Shown here: positions 49,020 through 61,472 of the stretch, in pieces
How the letters are laid out: each line of letters starts with the position of its first letter
Numbering within the stretch: the stretch's first letter is position 1
Assembly: GCA_030770545.1 (NCBI GenBank)
Contig: CM061107.1
Coordinates: forward strand, 1,452,001-1,516,000
DNA length: 64,000 nucleotides
DNA from: Macropodus opercularis
Lineage: Eukaryota > Chordata > Actinopteri > Anabantiformes > Osphronemidae
Direction of reading: 5' to 3'
Translations under genes and position numbers: made by a program
The notes under the pieces: model-generated
The model's database searches: none
Seen by the model: the letters and a program-made list of their open reading frames with translations, nothing else
Told to the model about the DNA's origin: nothing

Positions 49020-52000
49020 TTAACTGGTGACGTAGTGCTTTGTAGATGGCTGCCCATACAGCCCATAGAAATCTGCATGTCTGTGTGTCTGTGAGGCGTC
49101 GATCCAGTCCCTCACTGCCAAGCCCTGCATGGACGGCCCTCCGGAGGCCAGGCCGGGTGGAGGGGGGTAGTCTTGGGCGCTGACCCAGGGGAAAGAGCCA
49201 GAGCGTGCGTACGGTGGGTGGCTGCGGTGGCCCGACACAGAGGGCACCCCGGAGCAGTAGCAGTTATCCATCGTACACACCAGGATCTTCCGGCCGCCAT
49301 ACTGAGGCAGCACGGTCTGCTGGGAGGAGTGCGAGGAGCTGCTGCCTCCAGGAGGAAAGTGGGAGGAGCCGAACACAGAGCCCGAATGGTGGTTGGAGAG
49401 GGACCCGCTCCCGCTTCCTGTGCCGCCACTCTCACTGATGTGAGGTGGGCCACATGGGCCAAGGGGCTGCTGATTGGTGGACTGGCCTTCGCCAGAGGCA
49501 GAGCCAGAGCCCAGGTATGGCTGCTTCGCTAACGATGATGAAGAAGATGAGGAAGAGGAGGAGGAGTCTTTGAAACCAGGAGCGGCAGCTTTTCCAACGT
49601 TCCCATTTCCTTCTGGAAAGGCTGTGGAATGTTTCCGCTTCTCTGCTCCGGAGCCAGAGCTCTGACCGCTGGGATACGCAGGAACAGCCTGAAGAAAGCT
49701 CGAGGGAGGGGTGACAGGAACTGGGGAAAAGAGGAAAGATGTGAAATGAAGGGGATTAAAACATATTCATGCGTCATATCCAGTATTTAAACTGCTGATC
49801 GATTCTACATCCGGTTCCAAGTTGGTAAAGTCCATTTTGTTTATCTCCACAGCCAAACAAACTCCTTATGGAATTTTTCTTCCAGCTTCTGTTTAGCTAA
49901 CCCCTCTCTGGTTGCACTGACAACACATGGGGATCAACAAATACTGTGTAAATAGCGTGTTCAAGTATTAACTCCTGTTCATGTGACATGTGCTTTTCTC
50001 ACAGCTGGTCCATCTTCAGGGAATGTTCGCACTCGTCAAAATATTAACTGATACACAAATCATCTTAAAGTTAAATAATCTGATTTTTTCTGTGATGGAC
50101 ACAGGCCTCAGAAGATTCCACGGTTTAGCTTGTTGTCTTCACCCGTGTTGGGTTTGTCTGCTGACTGATGATCGATTCTTAAACATGACGACGAATTACT
50201 ACAACAAATCCAACGGAACACGGAAACTGAATCCAGATTTGATCAGTCAAACATTTAATTAAAATGCTTCCTGTGTGTTTACCTTCCAGCGTTCTCTTCA
50301 AGCTCTTCTCTCTTTTCGAGATTTCTGATAAGAACAGCTTCGAGTTTAGATTTCCGACTTTGTAAGGAGGGAGACTGGTGCCCACGCATGCCTGAGACCT
50401 GCAACAAGCGCCAAGAGACATGCAATTCAACATGAGACGTCTGCCTGGGAGCTACAGACAAAGCCGGACATTACAAATCCAGGTACAACCTGTCTCTCAC
50501 CTGTCTGTGAGGATTTTAACAGGTTTGGTGTTTTTCATGAAGCTCAGTTCCTCTGCCTTACTGAAGGCTGTGTGGATGGAGCTCAGTAGCTTCTGAGCCT
50601 CCAGGCGCTGCTCTCCCAGAGCCAAAATCTGGGCAGTGTTCTCCTGGCAGAACCGAGACTGAGCCCGGTCTAGAGCCTCCTGTGCACGACGGAGATCGTC
50701 CTCCAGGAGCTGGTGCATCCGCTGGTACTGCAGGCGCACCTCCTCCTTCAGCTCACACACCCGATCCTGTAGACACACAGACGTCAACACCATAAAAGCC
50801 CAAAGCTCAGACAGTGGAAATGTGAGCGGTCAAAGCACGGTGCCATTACATACCTCCATCACACACTTGTCAGAGTCAAGTTTGCAAAGCTGTTCTTCGA
50901 TCTCCTGCACCCGTTCCTCCACGCGCTCCTGCTGTCTCAGCAGGGTTTGCTGTGAGGTGAGAAGGGACACAAAGGAAAAGTCTTAAGCTCTGAGCGCTTG
51001 TGACCTCTGTTAGCCACTGGCGTCCCCTCCCCGTGCCCGAGATATCAAGACCTGGGAGCTGGCTAATTTAGTCTCCATCCAACACACAATCCCTGTGGGT
51101 GAAGCGGGAGGGGGCGCTGTCATAGCAACCAACAGCTATTCTGTGTTTGCATTAGTGAGTGAGGACTAATGTTGGGGGAGCCGAGGTAGATAAATGAGCA
51201 CCGAGAGGCTGCGGCTTTCCCTCAGTGAGCCTCTCCACGCTCCGTGAGCTGCAGCGATGTTGTAGCAACAGTTGTTACTTCTGGGAGGATGATGGCATCT
51301 CAACAAACGCCTGCTCAGGCCAAACTGGGATGCACTCAGCTCAAACTGGGATCACCAACTGCTTTAGCTGTTGGCCAGAATAAATGAAAACATAACGAAC
51401 GGCTTTTAAAAAGCTTGATAATGCTTACAGCCCCCTACATCACAGCCTGGAACCAACAGTAGCAGTTTAGCAATTTATGCTCAAAATCAACTCATGGCTC
51501 TACTTGCATGTGAATATTCTTTTACCCAGTACAAAGCTTGGATATTGCTCACAAGCCCAACACTGCACCATGACATTTAACACGAGTACCGTTATAACAA
51601 TGGTTCATGTAAATACAATGAATGACTAAGGTCTGACAAACAAGCTGCAGTCTTCAGGAAGTGACTAAGGCCACAACTACATTTTAAATTCCTGTCCAAA
51701 ATAAGTGACTTGCAGCTCACGGGTGGAGCATCCAACCTAGACGTTGGGGTTGGGTGAGGTTCCGATTGACAGGACTGAAAACCTGCATGGCTGGATCACT
51801 GCCCCGGATAAGACACACAGTGACCTGCTTGGGAGATTGATTGAGTCAGGTTCTGAGCAGAAGAGGAACACCAGGGTGGAAGACGCCGAAGCCTCCCACA
51901 GAGCAGGAGTGAATGTATGGCGTCTCTCTGAGGGAGAACAGGGCATGAAGGGGGGAGGGTGCTCTTTAGCTGTCATTTCACCACAGTGTCTTTCCCATCA

Positions 52001-54150
52001 GAGCCACCAGAGCAGGAGAACACAGCCAGGGGGAAAGTCAGCCCTCGCCGGGAGTGGCTGGTGTGAGCGAGAAGGTGAATCTGGTGGTGACAGAGGTGAA
52101 GGGCAGGGGAGTGGCTGCAGGGTGCTGTGTTTGCGAGGAGGAGGGTGGGGGTCCACTCAACATTCCTCGATCAGACTCAACATGGAGGCAGCTTCAGCAG
52201 CCGTCTGAAAACGTTCCTGATCAGAGTCGATGAGCAAAGAATCAATGTCGGACTAATGCAATTAAAACTAGTGGCAGCCTCCTAATAAATCTTTTAATAC
52301 ATTTTCAGTTTCAGCTCATTATTTCTATATACAGGATATTAGCTGTGGAAAACAAAGCTATTTAATAATAAACCGGTTTAATAAGCAGCACTGGATTTTA
52401 ATGCATGTTGTGGAAAATGCAGCCTATCGCATGGTGGATGTAAAAGCTGAGGGTCTGAACATTTCTGGTTTGTCATTTAAACTACTCTCATCCGACGGTC
52501 GGTCCACTACACATGAAGCTGAGTCATAGCAACAGAAACAGCAAATACACCCTGTCGTGGCACGACTGACATCTAAACGGGGTGTTTCACCAACCACATG
52601 AGTCAGTCGGCTTCCCTGCGACTAGACCGGGCTCCGACAAGGAGGAAGGAGAGGAAAACCAGTCCAGGCTCGGCTCAAAGCAACGGCAGCAGACGCCAAG
52701 CACCAGGAAGACAGGAGGTTAATACGAAACCCCAAGCAAACCACAAAAATCAAGTGACGAATCACTTTAATCCCCCTTCCGCTCGTCTCCCCCACCACCC
52801 CCGCCTCACAACTGGCGATCCTTGAGCAAGGATGCACCTGTGCTGGGGAGATAAGGCCCACTGAGGGCCCCTCATTGTTCCACGCTCGGCTGCATTGTTT
52901 GTCATTCCAACAGATGAGAATAGAGGCTGGAGTGGATCACTACTGAAAAATGCACACGATAGACTCCAACACAGGCGCTGAAAGCACTCAAAATGCAATT
53001 GTTCCCTAAAACGGGAAAGTCTGTTGTTTGAGTGAGTAAAGCGATTCAATAAACAGATGAAGAGCTACACAGACCACGAAGCCTCGCACCCGTAGAAAGC
53101 GATGGAAATATGGGATCGCTGTGCTGATGTTTGCTTGATGGAGGCAGTTATGACTGCACACATCTAGACTCAGCACCTCCGTCAACATTTATCGAGCACT
53201 GTTCAACTGACAGTTCTTGCAGGTGGAGCTGCAGCTAATGAATTTCATTATCTGTTAATCTATTGATTACTTTCTCGATTAACTACTTTGTTTTGTCCAG
53301 ACCAGGGGTCACGTTGTGCTTTTGAGTTGAACAACAGTCCAAAGCCCATATACTGACGTTACAGTCACCAAAGCGGAAGAACCAAATGCCAAAGTTAGTT
53401 CTGAGGAGCTGAAACAGAGTTTTTGTCAGCTACGCTTGCGACATCTCTGACATCTGCTTTCATGATGAGCCAGTAACTGTGTTTTTCTGTCACAATGTGA
53501 GAGTGACTACACCCCGAGAAGGAAAACATGAGCGTGTACAGGTGTGTGCTTCTTTAATGTTCAAGTGTTCTTACTCTGATGTCGTTGCGTCGCAGCTCCA
53601 CGTCGGTGACGGCGTGGCCGTGGCTCGGGTGGCACCGGGCGAAGCAGCAGTACTGACACACGGCCGTCTGCTCGGCCTCGCAGTGGTACAGCCTGTACTC
53701 GTCGTGCTGAGGGCAGGTCCAGGACTTCACCGCCTCTGCCTCCACCAACAGGTGCCCCAGGGCTGAGCACGGCTGCTGCAGGTGCGTCTGGACGTGGGAC
53801 TGGCAGCAAGGGGCGTTGCAGCGCAGGCAGACCTTCACGGCAGGGAGCGGCGGGCCCCGGCGGCACAGGATGCACTGCAGCGCCGGCGTGCTGGCCTTCT
53901 CCACGCTCAGGGCGTTGTACTTCTCCACTATGTTGGACAGCTTGTGGTTCTTCTCCAGGCTGGGCTTCTGCGTGTAAGCATGATTGCACTCAGGGCAGCG
54001 GGCCAGTGAAGAGTCTTTGGCCCAGGCCTCGCTAATGCAGCCCCGGCAGAAATTGTGCTTGCAGGGCAGCTGGATGGGATCTGAGAACACGTGCAGGCAG
54101 ATGGGGCAGATGAGCTCCTCCTCAAAACAGTTCCTCCACGTCTCAGCCAT
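49020..54150 (-). CDS. trim8: E3 ubiquitin-protein ligase TRIM8
   Basis: TRIM8 is a RING-type E3 ligase of the TRIM family; in mammals it modulates NF-kB, STAT3 (through SOCS1 and PIAS3) and p53 signalling. Minus-strand exons: 54150-53575, 50949-50854, 50766-50501, 50398-50283, 49720-49020; phases agree and give 584 residues, against 551 in human. The RING finger is CPICLHVF...CKHNFCRGC...CPEC (about residues 14-57). B-boxes include CILCRRGPPLPAVKVCLRC and WTCPQHDEYRLYHC. A coiled coil follows (EERVQEIEEQL, KEEVRLQYQRMHQLLED), then KLFLSEISKREKSLKR and a low-complexity tail ending in QPSTKHYVTS. The tail has an 11-serine run (around 49535-49570) absent from the human protein as I recall it. 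The start at 54150 (MAETWRNCFEEELICPIC) matches human MAENWKN. In-frame ATGs at 54162 and 54180 would add 4 or 10 residues, and an in-frame stop lies just upstream. Confidence 0.95.
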
Positions 54151-54199
54151 GTCAGAGGCCATCGTGATGCGGGTGGGCATGCACTATCAGTTACCCACT

Positions 54200-55930
54200 G
54201 TTTCCAGGCCTCTGTCTCAGAACAGGAAACCTGACACTCTCAAAATGAGTCTTGTGAAAAAGATAAAAACAGACCCGAAAGATCAGCCTGCGCGTTTCAA
54301 GCCTTGTGACCAAATCAGTGGAGTCTCCCTGACGGCGGAGGAGTGTCGCTTATTGCTGCAGCGTGAAGGCAAATTCCAGAAGATTGATCAGAGAAGGCTT
54401 CAGGCGAGGATGACAACACGTTGATGGTTTCAACAGACACAGCAGAGGCTGACGCTGTACAGATGACAGTAAACGGCGCTTTCCTTCCCTCTGAATCACT
54501 CACGTACCCGGAGCGCCTGCCTCTGAGCTCCTCTGTGTGTTCATGGGCCTCCAGGAAGCGCAGAAGCCCGTCAGTCACGTGTAAAGCACGAAACGCAAAC
54601 AAGGCACAGAGAACCAAACGTCTACACCCTGACTTACGGGAAAACGGGACGAATCAGTCGATCCTCTGCTGCTGCCTGCACGGCCCCTTATCTGGAGCTT
54701 CCTTCACTTCACCGTCGGATTGTGACTGACCGTGGGCCAATCCAGACAAACAACCGAGGCATGAAGCCTGAGAAACGACTGCCCCGGTCCACACCCTGCT
54801 TAAAAGGCTGGGTCTGCGTTATCAGAACCTCAAGGACGCCTGGATGTGTGAATAATCGCAGCGCAACGCAGCGCTTTTGTCCGCTGAATCACAAATAAGT
54901 GGCCGAGGAGCCTCCAGCAGCACTTTAATCACCCACACAAGCAGCGACGGGCTGGCAACGCAGGCAAACGCTGGTTTCCAGGTCACACGAACAACGCACG
55001 TCTCTCCAGGCTTCGCTTGACAGAAAAGCCACGATCTCGCCTGCTGTGTGGCCCCGCTCGCCTTTCTGTACACAAGGCCTCGGCTTCGCTCCTCTGCCGT
55101 GTTCTGTCGACAACAAAGGCCTGGTAATCTCGCCGAACACCAAATCACAGCCGGGCCATCGCTCCCAGCTCGTTTACTGCATAGTTAATCGTTTTAATGG
55201 TCGAGTCCGGTTCCTGCGCGCAAAACAAAGGCTTTAGGATCCGCAGGAATGTCGGTGGCCGTTGCAGAGCCCGTCGGTCCCCCTCCCGCTGCCACGCATC
55301 CATCAAACGTCTCCCGAGCCCAAGATTCACTCGGATTATTAATATTTCCACGCGGCTTTGTCTCGTTTATGCTAAGGTCTGCACCGTGTTCGCTTGTGGC
55401 CGCCCCAGCCTTTAGCTAACATCATATTTATCCACTTCCTGATCTCGATTAAATCGCGTGAATTACCTCAGACGTCACCTCACCATGTTCTAGCCGAGCA
55501 CAGGTACCGATCCACAGGACACGGGCTCCGCGCTGCTAAGCCTGCGGAGCGCGGTGCCCATTACTCTTAAAGGTCGCCATACTTGTGTATTTTACCAGGA
55601 AAATAAAAAATATACCCTGCCAGCCTTAAAGGGGACGTCGCCTCTGTCCTTGTTCGCTGTCATCAGCCATCTTGCAAATCCTCATTTAAAACACATCCGG
55701 CTGCTTTCGCCGCAGCTGCGTCGACGTTGGCGTTGAAGCCTTGGGTCGTTTTAAATATTAAAACGCGTCTTTTATCGGTGTTGTGGCTCCGCGGCTGAAG
55801 TCTCCACGCGGGGCTTTTTTAGCGGAGCCGCCTGATCCGGTCGGTGAGTCCGCGGCTCATAAAGTCCAGTAATGGATAATAATCATGCGTTTGTCCCCTT
55901 CCTCCTCCTGCGCACTGTGTCGGCTTAGGA
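54200..55930. other. trim8 upstream region, CpG-rich
   Basis: About 1.7 kb that becomes GC- and CpG-rich from about 54800. It probably contains the trim8 promoter and any noncoding first exon. No coding exon could be supported on either strand. Confidence 0.4.
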
Positions 55931-55940
55931 GACGGGAGGA

Positions 55941-56652
55941 ATGCAGCCGAACTGGACCAGCCTCACAGCGTCAACCGCCCAGCAGCTGGACCGCGACGCT
56001 TCCGGCAGCGCGTTTCAAAATAAAAGCCTTCCTTCTGGTCGCGACCAGGGTGTCAGAACGCAGGTCGTGAGGTTGGCTTGTGTTTGTTGGTCCGTTTGTG
56101 GTCATTTTCTCTGCACTCCCCTCCACCCGACGTGTGTGGGTCCATGCGGTGTAGTCATTTAGCATCTCAGTGTGCAGGGTTTGCGTGTCTTTGTTCTCTT
56201 TGTGTGTCTCTCTGTGTTGGTTTTGCATACTTTTACTGTCTTTGTGGCATTTCTGTGTGAATTTGTGTCTTTCTGTTGCTTATGCTTTTGTTTGAGACGA
56301 TCTCACGTCCTTTCGTGTGGCGTTGTAGTCATTATTTCAATAGTTATATTTCAAAAGTCAATATTTATTTTGAAGATCACTTGCACACTTTCCTGTGTGA
56401 TTGAGGCTCTTTCCAGTTGGCTGACAGTTTCTGAGCAATGACCCCATCCTCCTCCTCCTCCTCCTCACCCCCTGCCCCCCCTCCATGGACATACCTCCCT
56501 CCCTCCTTCCGGATCATCGGTACAGTTGTCACGTGACCCGTCATACAGCTGATGTGTGTCACGTTTTAACCAGAAGGAGATGAGGGAGCGCTGGGAGGAG
56601 GGACTGGACGCCAAGGGTGGCCTGGACAAGGCCTTTTCCCAGTGGAGTAAGG
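55941..56652 (+). CDS. Unrecognised two-exon candidate gene (5' end only)
   Basis: An ATG at 55941 in a CpG-rich block opens 41 codons (MQPNWTSLTASTAQQL...) to a possible donor CGCAG|GTCGTG at 56063. An acceptor TTTTAACCAG at 56573 leads into 26 codons plus 1 nt, KEMRERWEEGLDAKGGL and then DKAFSQWSK, ending at a donor AAGG|GTGAGAG at 56652. The join is phase 0. The second exon reads like a real amphipathic, charged helix, but I do not recognise the protein, and downstream exons were not found in the window. It could equally be a chance open frame in GC-rich sequence. Head-to-head with trim8. Confidence 0.25.
56447..56467. repeat. TCC trinucleotide repeat
   Basis: Seven consecutive TCC units in a C-rich pyrimidine tract. 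Confidence 0.85.
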
Positions 56653-56659
56653 GTGAGAG

Positions 56660-59600
56660 GGTGGCTCGCTGTGACCCCTGGTCTGAAGGTCAGCTGGGCT
56701 TGGACCAGCGTTCTGCTGCCCTGTGATGTCCCACTGTCCTGCCTCCTTGTTGTCTGTTCACGCCTGCTCTTACCCGGTCACCACTATACCTGCATGGGCC
56801 TTTTGTGTCCATTGTTCCTCCACCACCTCCAGCTCTCTGTTCGCAGCCCACTTGTTGCTGTGGCTGATGCTTTTAGGTCACATGAGTCCCTGTGCTCCGT
56901 GGCTTCCCTGGTATGCAGAACTTTGAATTCTTCTGAGAGGCCTTTGAGTGGGAGCTGTGGGATGCTGGCAGTCTCTGCTGCTAAGACATGCGTTTCAGTC
57001 CACGCCACCTCGAAAGGTAGCTGCTCCTCTTCGCTTTCAGAGGTTCACCAGTAGACTGAGGGGCCTGGTACATCAGCCAGAGCCACAGATTTCTGGGTAA
57101 ACCAACGTGTTCCTATAGTCTCTAAACCTATGGGTCAGACTGTCAGAGGTGACAGTACCTGACAAAATAAGGTAACTTGTCCCAAACTGTCCTTTGTTTA
57201 GCTCCAGGCACCTTTGAACCACATGCTAGTCAGACCTTGAAGGATCTACCTGACTCCAGGTGCAGATGTTGTGAGTCTGTAGCTCCTGTCCATTGCAGTA
57301 GAGAAAACCACACGTCCCTGCCATTCTGTGTCAGCCAGATGTTACCTGCCCAGAGGTGACCCTCATTCTGATGTTGCAGTATTAACACAAACTTTGTTGG
57401 CTTTGTGGTCTTTGCCCACTTTCAATCTGTTTTCTGTGCTGCGGCCTTTTACTGATCCCCTCTCACAGCTTAACTGTAACTCAACATGGTAACATAAAAA
57501 TATTATTTAATACTAAAGAGATCATAACTTTAAACATGCCCACTTGATTTGATCAACTGCCGCTACTGAAGTCTCGTATTGGTTTTAGACACAGCTTTGT
57601 AGGGACTGTGGATTCTGTTCGCCATCACATCCACTGAAAGGGATTTAGAAAGGATCTATTTATGGGCAGCGTGAAGAGGAGGCAAGCAAAATCCCCTGGC
57701 GATCATACTGAAGACAGCATGACAGCCACTTTACATCATACATACTCATCCTTACTGTATAGACTGGTAGTCATGGCAGTACACAGGACATCATGGGTAA
57801 GGCCAACTGGTACGATTTTGTGTTGTTTGGTCCCAGCTTACGTAGAGATTTGGTAGGTTCCTGTTCCAGAGCGCTTCTGTGTTTAAAATGAAGCCCCACA
57901 TATCCAGGCTGAAGAAACAGGGCTTTAACTGTCAACACGTATATTACATCGCTCAATGAAGACAATAATAAACTGCGTTAAAAACCAAGGACGGTGGACG
58001 TTGGGTGTGAACAATAATTAATACAATGAATAAAGATTGTTTAGCCTTGTGGGGCTGTAGTGCAACGCGTAATGGAATTGCATTTTGGGATTTTATTTAA
58101 ATGACAGTTTATACAGTCACTTCATATTGTGCCCTATAAGGAAATATTATTATATTCATTTTGCCACTTGTCCAGCACAACGTTCCACGGTAAAAACAGA
58201 TGGACATGAGCTGGTGGCCGTTGCGGCAGCTTTCATAAAACCGCTTCCAAGTAATTTTTGCATTGCCTGTAGTAAAATGTATTTATTATTTGATAACATG
58301 AAGCATATTTGTCTTCGCGGAATTGAGTAAACGCAGCTGCAGAGTTCAGACGTAACAGCGCCACCCTGTGGTGAGAACCGCTGTTAACGCCACAAAACTG
58401 CTGAGGCGCTTTTTCACTCGGCAAGAAACACGCGACAGTACAAAAAATCCAATGATGGAGACAGAGCTGGAAGACTAACACATGTGACGCATCCGTGTGG
58501 AGTTAATTCTACTTTTTAAAACCTATTTGTAGATTATAGTTTAATTTTAAATTTGGATCGGACTCCACATTTGAGCAGAGTCTCATAAATTAGGATTGAC
58601 TCCTGATCCTCTTCACGGAAATCTTTAGTAAAAGTAATATTGACAGAATCTGAAGAAGAACGAGAAATAATAAGGACTTGCTACATGAGTTTGAATTGGC
58701 TAATTACAAAACAAGGAATAAACTGGTGCCATGGATGTAGAGGCACCAGAACCTTTATCGTCGGTGATCTGCATAAAAGTCACTGATAAAACATGTTTCT
58801 GCTGCGGAGCATTTAACGTCCTGCTGTGACACAGAGCGTTGAGTGGAGACGTCATCTGTGGTGGTGTCAAACCGTTTCAAGCTTATAAAAGCTAAAACAC
58901 CAAGTACATTTAACTAATAAAAACTGTTGAAGTTTCCTGCTGGTCTCAGCCTGATGTTGTTCAGAGTGAAACTTAAACAAAACTTTCATCCAAGAAACAT
59001 GTAAGTAAAGTAAATCAAGTTCTGTCTCAATACAGTTTAGTTCAGTTGATCAGAAAAGTCAAATACGCATTTTTAGCTGCGCTGAGGAGGAACAGCTGAA
59101 GTGATGAGCTGGATGGAGGAGCTCCGTCAGGAGGCTGCTGGTCCTGAGCAGCTCATCTAAGGAGAGCGGAGCTCAGCCTTACGAGGTCAGAGCTTCTCTC
59201 CACACAGGCCCCGATGCTGTAAAGGAGGCGGCTCGGTTCTTCCTGAACCAGGCGCTGATTCTGCTGCTCCTCCGGGGCATCGACTCCTTAGTTTGGCTGA
59301 TGTCTGTGGTTGCTAGTATTTTATTCAGGGCCTGTGTAGTGACTCTGTTTCATCACCGGTTCAGAAATAACTACCATTCAGCGTTTTCCCTCGTTTTCTA
59401 ACACTCAGCTTCAGGTTTCTACCGTTGACTGACTGTCAGTGCTGCATATTTACCAGGTGTGTTTCAGTTGATTCACTTTGTTTTGATGCTTTGACCTAAA
59501 GGTTCAGTTTTTCTTCATTCGCGTCGTTGTGTGTGTTTCTGCAGCGTTGAAATGAATTCGGTTTATGTGAAGAGACGCGTTAGTGAGATTCCTGATTAAA

Positions 59601-59720
59601 CCAAGAGACGTAGAGTCCAACATAAAGCAGCTGCTTAGTGTTTCACCAGTAACAAGAGAAAGAAGACACGGAAACAAACCAGCCATGCTCCAATTGTTTA
59701 TTTACACTATATACAAAGAG
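56660..59720. other. No supported gene
   Basis: About 3 kb in which no exon could be supported with confidence. Around 59150-59290 the minus strand is GC-rich and open in several frames, which might hide a terminal exon, but splice signals are weak and the frame is undecidable by eye. Confidence 0.4.
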
Positions 59721-59723
59721 GGG

Positions 59724-61345
59724 GGTGCTCCTCCTCCACCTCCCTCTCTCCCTCGATGTGAGGGAGGGAGAGAGGGAAGTGGAGAGCTCAACGTGGTGGT
59801 GGGGGGTGCTCCTCCTCCACCTCCCTCTCTCCCTCAATGTGGGGGAGGGAGAGAGGGAGGCGGAGAGCTCAATGTGGGGGAGAGGGGGGAGGAGAGGTTG
59901 CTCCTCCTCCACCTCCCTCTCTCCCTCGATGTGAGGGAGGGAGAGAGGGAAGTGGAGAGCTCAACGTGGTGGTGGGGGGTGCTCCTCCTCCACCTCCCTC
60001 TCTCCCTCAATGTGGGGGAGGGAGAGAGGGAGGCGGAGAGCTCAATGTGGGGGAGAGGGGGGAGGAGAGGTTGCTCCTCCTCCACCTCTCTCTCTCCCTC
60101 AATGTGGGGGAGGGAGAGAGGGAGGTGGAGAGCTCAATGTGGGGGAGAGGGGGGAGGAGAGGTTGCTCCTCCTCCACCTCCCTCTCTCCCTCAATGTGAG
60201 GGAGGGAGAGAGGGAGGCGGAGAGCTCAAGATGGGGGAGAGGGGGGAGGAGAGGTTGCTCCACCTCCCTCTCTCCCTCAATGTGAGGGAGGGAGAGAGGG
60301 AGGCGGAGAGCTCAAGATGGGGGAGAGGTTGCTCATCCTCCACCTCCCTCTCTCCCTCAATGTGAGGGAGGGAGAGAGGGAGGCGGAGAGCCCATTGTGG
60401 GGGAGAGGGGGAGGAGAAGCTGCTCCACCTCCCTCTCTCCCTCAATGTGAGGGAGGGAGAGAGGGAGGCGGAGAGCTCAATGTGGGGGAGAGGAGAGGTT
60501 GCTCCTCCTCCACCTCCCTCTCTCCCTCAATGTGAGGGAGGGAGAGAGGGAGGCGGAGAGCCCATTGTGGGGGAGAGGGGGAGGAGAAGCTGCTCCTCCT
60601 CCACCTCCCTCTCTCCCTCAATGTGAGGGAGGGAGGGAGGGAGGCGGAGAGCTCAGACAGGGGGAGAGGGGGAGGAGAAGCTGCTCCTCCTCCACCTCCC
60701 TCTCTCCCTCAATGTGGGGGAGGGAGAGAGGGAGGCGGAGAGCCCATTGTGGGGGAGAGGGGGAGGAGAAGCTGCTCCACCTCCCTCTCTCCCTCAATGT
60801 GAGGGAGGAAGAGAGGGAGGCGGAGAGCTCAATGTGGGGGAGAGGAGAGGTTGCTCCTCCTCCACCTCCCTCTCTCCCTCAACGTGAGGGAGGGAGAGAG
60901 GGAGGCGGAGAGCTCAAGATGGGGGAGAGGGGGGAGGAGAGGTTGCTCCTCCTCCACCTCCCTCTCTCCCTCAACGTGAGGGAGGGAGAGAGGGAGGCGG
61001 AGAGCTCAAGATGGGGGAGAGGGGGGAGGAGAGGTTGCTCCTCCTCCACCTCCCTCTCTCCCTCAATGTGAGGGAGGGAGGGAGGGAGGCGGAGAGCTCA
61101 GAAAAGGGGAGAGGAGGGAGGAGAAGTTTGCTCCACCTCCCTCTCTCCCTCAATGTGAGGGAGGGAGGGAGGGAGGGAGGCGGAGAGCTCAGAAAAGGGG
61201 AGAGGAGGGAGGAGAAGTTTGCTCCACCTCCCTCTCTCCCTCAATGTGAGGGAGGGAGAGAGGGAGGCGGAGAGCTCAATGTGGGGGAGAGGAGAGGTTG
61301 CTCCTCCTCCACCTCCCTCTCTCCCTCAACGTGAGGGAGGCAGAG
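59724..61345. repeat. Hairpin-rich minisatellite, about 19 units of roughly 86 bp
   Basis: A tandem array of about 19 units, spacing mostly 80-93 bp. Each unit has a pyrimidine arm CCTCCCTCTCTCCCTC, a short loop such as AATGTGAGG, and the complementary purine arm GAGGGAGAGAGGGAGG, followed by a GGAGAGCTCAA box and a G-rich spacer. Higher-order structure is visible: a 173-bp dimer beginning near 59730 is repeated without change at about 59903. G-runs (for example GGGGGAGAGGGGGGAGG and four-fold GGGA near 61160) could form quadruplexes. The long open frames across it (59583-60365, 60499-61071 plus others) are repetitive by-products and not genes. Confidence 0.95.
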
Positions 61346-61433
61346 AGCCCATTGAGGGGGAGGGAGGAGGAAAGCTTAACGTGGGGGAGGAGAGGGGTGT
61401 GAGGGAGGGAGGAAGAGAGGAAAGGTAAGCAGT

Positions 61434-61472
61434 CAGGAGGAGGAGGAGGAACAGGAGGAGGAGGAGGAGGAG
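61434..61472. repeat. GGA trinucleotide repeat
   Basis: Two runs of AGG/GGA triplets interrupted by GAACA, directly after the minisatellite. On the minus strand it reads as a TCC (proline-coding CCT) run. Confidence 0.85.

Noticed and set aside
51744..52208. 154-codon open frame inside trim8 intron 1
   Set aside because: No recognisable similarity, no splice support, and opposite strand to trim8; a chance frame in GC-rich intron sequence is sufficient.
53561..53989. 142-codon minus-strand frame overlapping trim8 exon 1
   Set aside because: It is the shifted frame of the trim8 RING/B-box exon.
58355..58372. CTCF-like GCGCCACCCTGTGG
   Set aside because: The core has an extra base relative to the consensus, so it fails the alignment.
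59150..59290. Possible terminal exon on the minus strand (RLLYSIGACVERSSDL-like frame)
   Set aside because: All three minus-strand frames are open over most of the stretch and the acceptors are weak, so no frame can be preferred without transcripts.
59583..60365. 260-codon open frame rich in PPPPSLP and GGREGG motifs
   Set aside because: It is a translation of the minisatellite units; similar frames exist on both strands and the motif period equals the DNA repeat period.
60499..61071. 190-codon open frame
   Set aside because: Same reason: repeat-derived and without splice or start context.
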